Source: Phycisphaerales bacterium
GTDB taxonomy: Bacteria; Planctomycetota; Phycisphaerae; Tepidisphaerales; Tepidisphaeraceae
NCBI GenBank assembly: GCA_028288875.1
Contig: JAQGHK010000459.1
Location: forward strand, 1 to 10,179
Direction of reading: 5' to 3'
DNA: 10,179 nucleotides
The translations under genes and the position numbers were made by a program. The first letter of the stretch is position 1. Every line of letters begins with the position of its first letter. This document shows, in pieces, positions 1 to 4,834 of this stretch. The notes beneath the pieces were generated by a model. The model did not search any database and was not told the origin of the DNA. It worked only from the letters and a program-made list of their open reading frames with translations.

Positions 1-232
1 ATTGATAGACCAGTTCCGCGTTGTCCCACTGCAGGCCGAGCCATTTGAGGTCTTCGAGCAGTTGGCGCGTGGCGTCTTCGGTGCTGCGCGCCAGGTCGGT
101 GTCTTCGATGCGCAGAAGGAATTGGCCGCCGGTGTGGCGGGCGAGCAGCCAATTGAAAAGGGCGGTGCGGGCGCCGCCGACGTGCAGGTAGCCGGTGGGC
201 GAGGGAGCGAAGCGGGTGACGACGTTTGCCAT
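1..232 (-). CDS. gltX: Glutamyl-tRNA synthetase, N-terminal part (runs off left edge)
   Basis: Only the first 77 codons lie in the window; the rest is beyond base 1. The reverse-strand translation from the ATG at 232 begins MANVVTRFAPSPTGYLHVGG and continues through ARTALFNWLLARHTGG and LLRIEDTD. This is the start of the Rossmann-fold catalytic domain of a class I glutamyl-tRNA synthetase. The HIGH-type ATP-binding signature appears as HVGG (residues 17-20), preceded by the family's FAPSPTG stretch, and RIEDTD lines the glutamate/adenylate pocket. The cytoplasmic enzyme charges tRNA-Glu (or, if non-discriminating, tRNA-Gln too; this cannot be decided here). No Shine-Dalgarno precedes the start. 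A GATAAT hexamer lies about 10 nt upstream of the ATG, so a very short leader is possible. pssA ends 68 nt upstream on the same strand. Confidence 0.95.
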   Translation of the reverse strand, partial: MANVVTRFAPSPTGYLHVGGARTALFNWLLARHTGGQFLLRIEDTDLARSTEDATRQLLEDLKWLGLQWDNAELVYQ

Positions 233-254
233 AGAGTCGGGCAATTATCGGGAA

Positions 255-266
255 ACCGGGCCCGGT
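255..266. other. 12-bp perfect palindrome in the pssA-gltX gap
   Basis: ACCGGGCCCGGT reads identically on both strands and lies 23 bp upstream of the gltX start, between the pssA stop and gltX. On the gltX strand a GATAAT hexamer (242-247, a possible -10 element) follows it. The palindrome would therefore sit in the spacer/-35 region of such a promoter, where a repressor or activator dimer could bind. With no loop it makes a poor RNA hairpin. In GC-rich DNA a palindrome of this kind can occur by chance. Confidence 0.2.
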
Positions 267-300
267 CGCCAGTGCGGGCAGGGATTTCGCGATCAGCGGG

Positions 301-1278
301 CTACGCCGCGGCGACAGCCGGCCGCTTAATGCGGTACCGCAGATAGGCGTACCAGATGGGAGCGCTCAGGGCGTACGCCACCGACGCAATGCCGATCGTG
401 TAGCGATGGTTGGTGACCAGCAGCAACGCGAACAGCAGTGCACCAATCAGTCGGGCGATGGTCCGCCGGCCGCGCAGGTACTTGTTGACCAAGTGAGAAT
501 ACCGGAAGTTGCTGACCATCAGCAGCCCCGCGGCCAGCGTGAGGGCGGGCAGGAAGAAGACGGCGGCGTCGCCGATGCGATCGAGCGTCCAGGCGACGTT
601 GGCGTAGTAGAAACTGGTGGCCGTCTGCAGGCGAAGTTCCTGCTGCATCATCACCAAGCCGATGACGGCGGCGGCCGCGCCGGGGCTCGGCAGGCCGAGG
701 AAGCTCATGTGGGCCTGTTCGCCGTGCTCGTTGGAGACATTAAACCGGGCCAGGCGGATCGCGGCGCAGCTGACATAGACCGCGCCGATCGCCCAGACCA
801 GCCGGCCGATGAACAGCGGGGCGGCCGGCACTTCCTGCTTGAAGACCGCTAGGGCGATCATGGCAGGGGCCGCGCCGAAGCTGATGACATCGGCCATGCT
901 ATCGAGCTGGCCGCCAAAATCGGTCGTGTGGCGCGCCCATCGGGCCAGCCGGCCGTCGAGGGCGTCGAACAGCATCGCTAGCAAAATTAGATAACACGCG
1001 ACCAAAATCCGGTGGTCCGCAAAGGCCCGGGTCCAAGGGTCTTCCCCCGCGGCTCCTGCGGTCAGGTGCGCCACGTAAATTGCCCCGAACCCACAAATCG
1101 CATTGGCCAGCGTGGCCATGCTCGGCAGGAAATAGACGGATTGAATGTACGCCCGGCGGCGATGGCGACGCATCCGCAGGCGGCGGCGCGAACGATCCGT
1201 CAAAGGAGCATCGCTCGCCCGGCCACGCCCGTTCGCGGCGGACAAATCGTTCGGCTCGGCTTCGGGCGGGAGCGACAT
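301..1278 (-). CDS. pssA: CDP-diacylglycerol-serine O-phosphatidyltransferase
   Basis: This is an integral membrane enzyme of 325 aa that makes phosphatidylserine from CDP-diacylglycerol and serine, the precursor of phosphatidylethanolamine. The CDP-alcohol phosphatidyltransferase signature D-x2-DG-x2-AR-x8-G-x3-D-x3-D is complete: D105, D108-G109, A112-R113, G122, D126 and D130. Around it are several hydrophobic segments (about 48-72, 88-107, 130-147, 155-172, 190-206) and more towards the C-terminus (about 235-310). SFGAAPA after the motif and ARFN further on are typical of PssA rather than PgsA. The N-terminus is unusual: about 45 soluble residues ending in a dense arginine/histidine patch (residues 29-42) before the first membrane segment, likely on the cytoplasmic side. 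The ATG lies 3 nt after the rsfS stop, with a GGAAG about 6 nt upstream, so the two genes are probably co-transcribed and translationally coupled. No psd gene is adjacent. Confidence 0.9.
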   Translation of the reverse strand: MSLPPEAEPNDLSAANGRGRASDAPLTDRSRRRLRMRRHRRRAYIQSVYFLPSMATLANAICGFGAIYVAHLTAGAAGEDPWTRAFADHRILVACYLILLAMLFDALDGRLARWARHTTDFGGQLDSMADVISFGAAPAMIALAVFKQEVPAAPLFIGRLVWAIGAVYVSCAAIRLARFNVSNEHGEQAHMSFLGLPSPGAAAAVIGLVMMQQELRLQTATSFYYANVAWTLDRIGDAAVFFLPALTLAAGLLMVSNFRYSHLVNKYLRGRRTIARLIGALLFALLLVTNHRYTIGIASVAYALSAPIWYAYLRYRIKRPAVAAA

Positions 1279-1281
1279 GGC

Positions 1282-1650
1282 TTACTTCCAGTCGATGCGC
1301 GGGGCGTCGCCCCAGAGCGAGTCGAGGTCATAAAACATGCGGCTCTCGTGCTCGAACAGGTGGACGATGACATCGACATAGTCGAGCAGGATCCACTGTT
1401 CGTCGAGCGAGCGGGTCATGACATGCTGGCCGTTCTCGTCGCCCATTTCTTCGATCTCGCCGCATACACCGCGCATCTGGCGGTCGCTATTGCCAGTGGC
1501 GAGAACGAGATAGTCGGTCAGGGGCGAGAGGCCACGCACATCCAGCACGACCACGCTGTGGCAGCGGGTGGCGGCGGCGAGCTTGGCCGCTTCGATGGCG
1601 AACTGTTTGCCATCCATGGCGGGGGCGGTCTTCTTGGCAGTCTTTTTCAA
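1282..1650 (-). CDS. rsfS: Ribosome silencing factor RsfS (YbeB/Iojap family)
   Basis: This is a 122-aa protein when read from the TTG at 1650. The family binds ribosomal protein uL14 on the 50S subunit and blocks joining with 30S, shutting down translation when nutrients run low. The Iojap fold is clear. VVVLDVRGLSPLTDYLVLATG (about 34-54) is followed by SDRQMRGVCGEIEE, then WILLDYVDVIVHLF and the C-terminal tail ESRMFYDLDSLWGDAP. A short Lys/Ala-rich leader (residues 1-11) precedes the fold. The start is uncertain. The TTG has no Shine-Dalgarno at proper distance, whereas a perfect AGGAGG (1669-1674) sits 6 nt before an in-frame ATC at 1662-1660, which would give a 126-aa protein beginning MATTLKK. 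The first in-frame ATG is 11 codons inside. The gene is unusual in lacking an adjacent nadD, its common partner, and it leads into pssA with a 3-nt gap. Confidence 0.92.
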   Translation of the reverse strand: MKKTAKKTAPAMDGKQFAIEAAKLAAATRCHSVVVLDVRGLSPLTDYLVLATGNSDRQMRGVCGEIEEMGDENGQHVMTRSLDEQWILLDYVDVIVHLFEHESRMFYDLDSLWGDAPRIDWK

Positions 1651-1659
1651 CGTCGTAGC

Positions 1660-1674
1660 GATGCTGGGCCTCCT
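1660..1674 (-). promoter_or_regulatory. Strong Shine-Dalgarno plus AUC codon of rsfS
   Basis: On the minus strand AGGAGG (1674-1669) is followed by 6 nt and then ATC GCT ACG ACG TTG in the rsfS frame. No ATG, GTG or TTG lies within usual spacing of this Shine-Dalgarno; the TTG at 1650 is 18 nt away. The site suggests initiation at AUC (1662-1660). Most other genes in the window have weak or no Shine-Dalgarno, which makes this one stand out. Confidence 0.5.
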
Positions 1675-1681
1675 CTCGATT

Positions 1682-1699
1682 CCCTATCAATTCTTAGGG
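1682..1699 (-). other. Small hairpin in the rsfS leader
   Basis: CCCTA (1682-1686) and TAGGG (1695-1699) can pair with an 8-nt loop, 7 nt before the rsfS Shine-Dalgarno on the transcript. The stem is only 5 bp, with three GC pairs. It may influence access to the ribosome site, but could equally be chance. Confidence 0.25.
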
Positions 1700-1713
1700 T
1701 CGAGTTGCCGTTA

Positions 1714-1719
1714 ATTCTA
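1714..1719 (-). promoter_or_regulatory. Possible -10 box of the rsfS-pssA promoter
   Basis: TAGAAT on the minus strand matches the sigma70 -10 consensus at five of six positions. It lies in the 83-bp gap between the DUF420 gene and rsfS, about 50-60 nt before the rsfS start. I see no convincing -35 at 16-18 nt upstream. A 10-bp palindrome AGCAATTGCT (1731-1740) lies just upstream, where a regulator could bind. If real, the promoter separates rsfS-pssA from the oxidase-assembly operon upstream. Confidence 0.28.
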
Positions 1720-1745
1720 CCCGATTCGCAAGCAATTGCTGCGCA

Positions 1746-2222
1746 TTAAAGTCCCAGTTTAAACAGGGGCGAGGCGTGAAATGCGTCGGGGTACAGGGCG
1801 GGGTACCACTGGTACAGAATGAAGTAAATCAGGACGCCAGTGATCGAAACGTACGTCCAGATGAACCAAGTGGGTTTGGCAATCCTGCGGTGCTGCGGCC
1901 ATTGGCGTTTGTAGGCCCGGAACATGGTCATGCCGATCATCGGCAGCATGGCGATCGCCAGGAGGACATGAGGGAACAAAACGATCAGATAAAACGTCTT
2001 GAACCAGCCGGAAGGCATGCCCGTGCTGACTTCGCCGAATTTGAACTTGCTGTAAAGATAGCACGCCAGGAACACGGTGCTGCTGGTGAACGCCGCCCCC
2101 ATTGTCCAGCCGTGGGCGGCGTATTTGCGGTTGCGGATCAGGACGTAAGCCGTGATCAGGAGCAGGGTGCTCAGGCCGTTTAAGCCGGAGTTGATGGCGG
2201 CGAACAATTCTTTTCCGTGCAT
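1746..2222 (-). CDS. DUF420 family membrane protein (oxidase assembly, CtaM/YozB-like)
   Basis: This is a 158-aa protein that is nearly all membrane. Hydrophobic segments lie at about 15-30, 42-58, 76-98 and 118-138. Family features are NSGLNGLST at the start of helix 1, histidine 37 after it, the FLACYLYSKF end of helix 2, histidine 85 in LFPHVLLA, and RRIAKPTWFIWTYVSITGV leading into the last helix. DUF420 proteins such as staphylococcal CtaM and Bacillus YozB are linked to maturation of haem-copper cytochrome oxidase; the conserved histidines may contact haem or copper (inference). The gene begins 9 nt after the SCO1 stop with no Shine-Dalgarno, so it is probably translated by coupling from it. 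This placement supports a role in assembling the CuA site or the haem centre of a terminal oxidase. The oxidase genes themselves are not in the window. Confidence 0.85.
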   Translation of the reverse strand: MHGKELFAAINSGLNGLSTLLLITAYVLIRNRKYAAHGWTMGAAFTSSTVFLACYLYSKFKFGEVSTGMPSGWFKTFYLIVLFPHVLLAIAMLPMIGMTMFRAYKRQWPQHRRIAKPTWFIWTYVSITGVLIYFILYQWYPALYPDAFHASPLFKLGL

Positions 2223-2231
2223 GGTTAATTT

Positions 2232-2834
2232 TCAGGAGGCGGCGAGCTTCTTGGCGTCGGTTTCGAGCTTCTTCATCGATTCATCGTCAGCGGTGGAGTA
2301 CACGCCGCGCACCTGGCCGGTTTTGTCGACGAGGAGGAACTTGGTGCTGTGAACGATCTGTGCGCCGTTGTCGGCGTTTTCTTTGGGCGATTCGTAGCCC
2401 AGCTTCAGCCCGGCTGCTAGTTTTTCCATGTCGGCGGGGCTGCCGGTGAGGAAGAACCACCGGGCCGGGTCGGCCGTCATGTTGGTGGCGTAATCTTTGA
2501 GCTTGGCGGGCGTGTCATGCTCCGGATCGATGCTGAACGACACCATCACCACATTCGGATCAGGGACGGCCTTTTGAATCTTCCGCAGCCGGCCCGACAT
2601 CAGCGGGCAGGGGCCGGGGCAACTTGTGTAAAACAGCGTGGCGATCCATGTCTTGCCCTTGAGCTTTTCGCTGCTGAACGTGTGATTGTCCTGGTCGGTG
2701 AGGTTGAACGTCGGCGCGGGGAACAGCGGACCTTCATCGTTCTCGACGGCCTCGTCCGGCATCTTGTAACAGCCCAGGGCAAGAGCACCGGCGATCAGCA
2801 GGGCGGCAGGGCGGAGATACGTTTTGGTCTTCAT
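2232..2834 (-). CDS. SCO1/SenC family copper chaperone, lipoprotein
   Basis: This 200-aa thioredoxin-fold protein delivers copper to, or keeps reduced, the CuA site of cytochrome c oxidase subunit II. The N-terminus is a lipoprotein signal: basic start, hydrophobic run, lipobox LALGC with Cys22 as the lipidated residue. This places it on the outer face of the cytoplasmic membrane. The copper ligands are present: the CxxxC motif CPGPC (Cys72, Cys76) in FYTSCPGPCPLM and the distal histidine 162 in IVHSTKFLL. The SIDPEHDTP loop (101-109) is also typical. The length matches the family. Its ATG overlaps the TGA of the ABC permease by 4 nt (ATGA), and DUF420 follows 9 nt downstream, so the three genes form one operon. 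No catalytic residue is missing. A peroxiredoxin-like role is less likely given the copper ligand set. Confidence 0.93.
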   Translation of the reverse strand: MKTKTYLRPAALLIAGALALGCYKMPDEAVENDEGPLFPAPTFNLTDQDNHTFSSEKLKGKTWIATLFYTSCPGPCPLMSGRLRKIQKAVPDPNVVMVSFSIDPEHDTPAKLKDYATNMTADPARWFFLTGSPADMEKLAAGLKLGYESPKENADNGAQIVHSTKFLLVDKTGQVRGVYSTADDESMKKLETDAKKLAAS

Positions 2835-3631
2835 ACAGCGTCCGAACTTGATCGCGACCGTGCCACCCAGACCGCCAAGCCCAGCGTGAGGATCGTGGCA
2901 CCGAGCGTCACGCTGAACCAGATCGGCAGTGTGCCCGGCATCGTGGTCTCACGGTGCTGCGTCAGCACCTCACGCAAGGATGCTAAGGCATACGACAGCG
3001 GATTGGCGAGCATCAGACCTTTCAAAAGTCGCGGCGTATCGTCGCGGATCGGAAAGAGCGCACCCGACAAGAACCACAGCGGCACGAGAAACAGGTTCAT
3101 CACCACGTGAAACCCCTGCGTGCTGCTCATCGGCCAGGCAATGCACAAGGCCAGTGCGGTCAGGCCCACGCCGGTGACGAACAGGATCACCACCGTGCCG
3201 AGCAGATGCAGCGGCGACAGGGTAATGACATGCGTCGCCCAGCCGAGCAGGATGAACAGCAGCGCCTGAGCCGTCGCCAGCACGGCCCCGCCGAGCACCT
3301 TCCCGCCGACAATGGCCACCCGGCCCACCGGAGCGACCAGCACGCCCTGCAGAAACCCTTCGCGGCGGTCTTCAATGACCGAAATCGTCGAGAAGATCGC
3401 GGTGAACAGCAGGATCATCAGCACAGTGCCGGGAAAGAAATATTTGAGATAGTCGGTGTTCGCCCCGATGGCCGCGCCGGGAGCGGAGAAGCTGTGCCCC
3501 ATCCCGCCGCCGATCAGCAGCCAGAACATCAGCGGCGTCAATAGCGCACCGATCACCCGGTTCCGCTGTCGAACGAATCGGACCAACTCGCGCTGGCAAA
3601 GGACAAAGGAAGCAGAAATCGTGGTCGTCAT
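2831..3631 (-). CDS. ABC-2 type transporter permease, oxidase-operon associated
   Basis: This 266-aa integral membrane subunit has six likely helices at about 25-45, 63-85, 110-132, 140-165, 176-198 and 238-258. The stretch EDRREGFLQGVLVAPVGR (87-104) is the ABC-2 family's cytoplasmic coupling segment between helices 2 and 3. LSGALFPI (188-195) and NPLSYALASLRE (210-221) are further family marks. Such permeases need a separate ATPase; none is in the window, and the upstream gene is a nuclease. It shares a 4-nt ATGA overlap with the SCO1 gene, so it is translated with the copper chaperone. The cargo is unknown; haem, copper or another oxidase cofactor is an inference from context. There is no Shine-Dalgarno. 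The start lies only 12 nt from the edge of a palindromic repeat, so its promoter is either inside the repeat or upstream with the nuclease gene. Confidence 0.88.
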   Translation of the reverse strand: MTTTISASFVLCQRELVRFVRQRNRVIGALLTPLMFWLLIGGGMGHSFSAPGAAIGANTDYLKYFFPGTVLMILLFTAIFSTISVIEDRREGFLQGVLVAPVGRVAIVGGKVLGGAVLATAQALLFILLGWATHVITLSPLHLLGTVVILFVTGVGLTALALCIAWPMSSTQGFHVVMNLFLVPLWFLSGALFPIRDDTPRLLKGLMLANPLSYALASLREVLTQHRETTMPGTLPIWFSVTLGATILTLGLAVWVARSRSSSDAV

Positions 3632-3643
3632 GTGAAACAGCTA

Positions 3644-3728
3644 TTGAACCGCCAAGCCGCCAAGAACGCCAAGAAGAGAAAATGATTAGCTCTTTCTTCT
3701 TGGCGCCCTTGGCGTCTTGGCGGTTCAA
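3644..3728. repeat. 85-bp palindromic repeat with CGCCAAG units
   Basis: Two 38-bp arms (3644-3681 and 3691-3728) are reverse complements with four mismatches and one GU pair, around a 9-base loop. Each arm starts TTGAACCGCCAAG and carries the unit CGCCAAG three times at 8-9 bp spacing. It fills the gap between the nuclease stop (3733) and the permease start (3631). A very similar palindrome is, from memory, scattered through intergenic regions of planctomycetes, cyanobacteria and related phyla, where it is often mis-translated as small proteins ending in SWRLGG. It looks like a REP/MITE-like mobile palindrome. In RNA it would form a strong hairpin just after the nuclease stop, but no U-run follows on the minus strand, so it is not a standard terminator. 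Confidence 0.85.
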
Positions 3729-3732
3729 AAAA

Positions 3733-4725
3733 TCAGAACTTCAACGTCATCAACACCGGGAAGTGATCGCTCGCCATCGGGGCAAGCCCGGCGTTGAATA
3801 TCTTCACATCGGCCACCTTGTCCTTCAACGACTGAGTCACGAAAAAGTGATCGATCATCGAGCGATACCGCGTGTTGAAATAGCCGCCAAAGCTGACGGC
3901 GTTGTGCTCGGCCAGATCGCGCGTGGCCAGGGTTACGCCATCTTCCGGCGGGCCTTGGATGAGCGCGAGCGAGTCGCCGCCGGCTTCCTGCTCGAATTCC
4001 TGCATGCCGAGTTCGTCATTCAGATCGCCGCCGAACACCACGTCGGCCGGGCCGGTCTTTTCGAGTTCCTTGATGATCTGATGAACGCGGGTGGCCTCGC
4101 GATCGCGCCACTTGGTGACATCGAGGCTGTTCCCGCTTTTGCTCTTCTGGTGGTTCACGCCGACCCAGAACTGCTTACCGCCGGGCGATTCGAACAGCAC
4201 GAAGCTCGGCCCGCGGGCGAACAGGCGATTCTCACTGCCGGCCTCGCCGTTCCGCTCAGCCGTGGCGAAGGGCTTAGGCTGCGAGTCCTTCTCCATGTAA
4301 TACTGATCCATCACCTTCAGGACCTTAAAGCCGGGCTTGGCGATCATGCCGACGTTCTGGGCACGCTCGCCGGTATTGCTGGGGAACACTTTCAACGTGG
4401 CATAGCGATTTTCCAGCCAGCGGTTGCCGAAATAGTTCAGGTCTTCCTGGTTGCAGCCTTCTTCGAACACCATGATGTCCGGATCCATCGCGATGATGAC
4501 TTGGGCGACCGCCCAGTTGTTTTTGTCATTGGTGTGGACGTGATCGTCGACCAGCTTGGTCAATTCATCGCTCTTGGGCTGCTTGCGGGCCCAGGCACGC
4601 ATGTCCTTGGCATCGAACCGGTCATTCCAGTGCTCCACGTTATACGTGGCGATCTTAACATCCTCGGCCCAGGCCGACGTGGCCAGCCCGCACAGCAGGG
4701 CGGCGGCGATTGCGAAACGCTTCAT
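3733..4725 (-). CDS. Secreted endonuclease/exonuclease/phosphatase family protein
   Basis: This is a 330-aa protein with a clear signal peptide: MKR, a hydrophobic run, and cleavage after SAWA at residue 20. I chose the ATG at 4725, although the frame is open to 4836, because this start gives the signal peptide and has AAGGA 7 nt upstream. The mature part is a metal-dependent phosphodiesterase of the DNase I/exonuclease III fold. Motifs in order are IATYNVEHW (Asn29), PDIMVFEEG (metal-binding glutamate near 88-89), GVNHQKSK (His192), FGGDLND (Asp234, Asn236), SMIDHFF (Asp292) and SDHFPV (Asp320-His321). All catalytic positions are present, so it should be active. Substrate is uncertain: extracellular DNA/RNA, or a phospho-ester such as a lipid or sugar phosphate. 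Export makes nutrient scavenging more likely than DNA repair. It is divergent from mutS across 109 bp. Confidence 0.88.
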   Translation of the reverse strand: MKRFAIAAALLCGLATSAWAEDVKIATYNVEHWNDRFDAKDMRAWARKQPKSDELTKLVDDHVHTNDKNNWAVAQVIIAMDPDIMVFEEGCNQEDLNYFGNRWLENRYATLKVFPSNTGERAQNVGMIAKPGFKVLKVMDQYYMEKDSQPKPFATAERNGEAGSENRLFARGPSFVLFESPGGKQFWVGVNHQKSKSGNSLDVTKWRDREATRVHQIIKELEKTGPADVVFGGDLNDELGMQEFEQEAGGDSLALIQGPPEDGVTLATRDLAEHNAVSFGGYFNTRYRSMIDHFFVTQSLKDKVADVKIFNAGLAPMASDHFPVLMTLKF

Positions 4726-4834
4726 CCAGAAATCCTTACTCAAAGTCACAAGACCCGCATTCAATGCTTCGTTTGTGCCCAGCGCGGTTGGTACTTGCTC
4801 GGGTACGGCAGACGTTCTACCTTGCCAAAGACGC
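4726..4834. promoter_or_regulatory. Divergent intergenic region, nuclease / mutS
   Basis: These 109 bp between two outward-facing starts must hold promoters for both genes unless transcription enters from further away. For the minus-strand nuclease gene only the Shine-Dalgarno AAGGA (4733-4737) is clear. For mutS, TTGCTC (4795-4800) and TACCTT (4818-4823) are 17 bp apart and could be weak -35/-10 boxes, which would place the transcript start within about 10 nt of the ATG. The match is poor and I give it little weight. I see no SOS box. Confidence 0.35.

Noticed and set aside
1012..1749. 245-codon plus-strand frame opposite pssA and rsfS
   Set aside because: It covers two conserved genes in antisense and shows no domain; a coding shadow.
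3644..3728. CGCCAAG repeats as a CRISPR array or small protein gene
   Set aside because: The units are 7 bp, with no spacers of constant length, and form one inverted repeat; the short frame through it is a translation of the repeat, not a gene.
3644..3728. Palindrome as a classical intrinsic terminator
   Set aside because: On the minus strand no U-run follows the stem before the permease start, and the stem is far longer than usual; termination or RNA stabilisation remains possible but is not shown.
4556..4834. N-terminal extension of the mutS frame
   Set aside because: The extra 93 codons overlap the nuclease gene on the other strand, and MutS homologues begin near the FKRQHP/MGDFYE region, as with the ATG at 4835.
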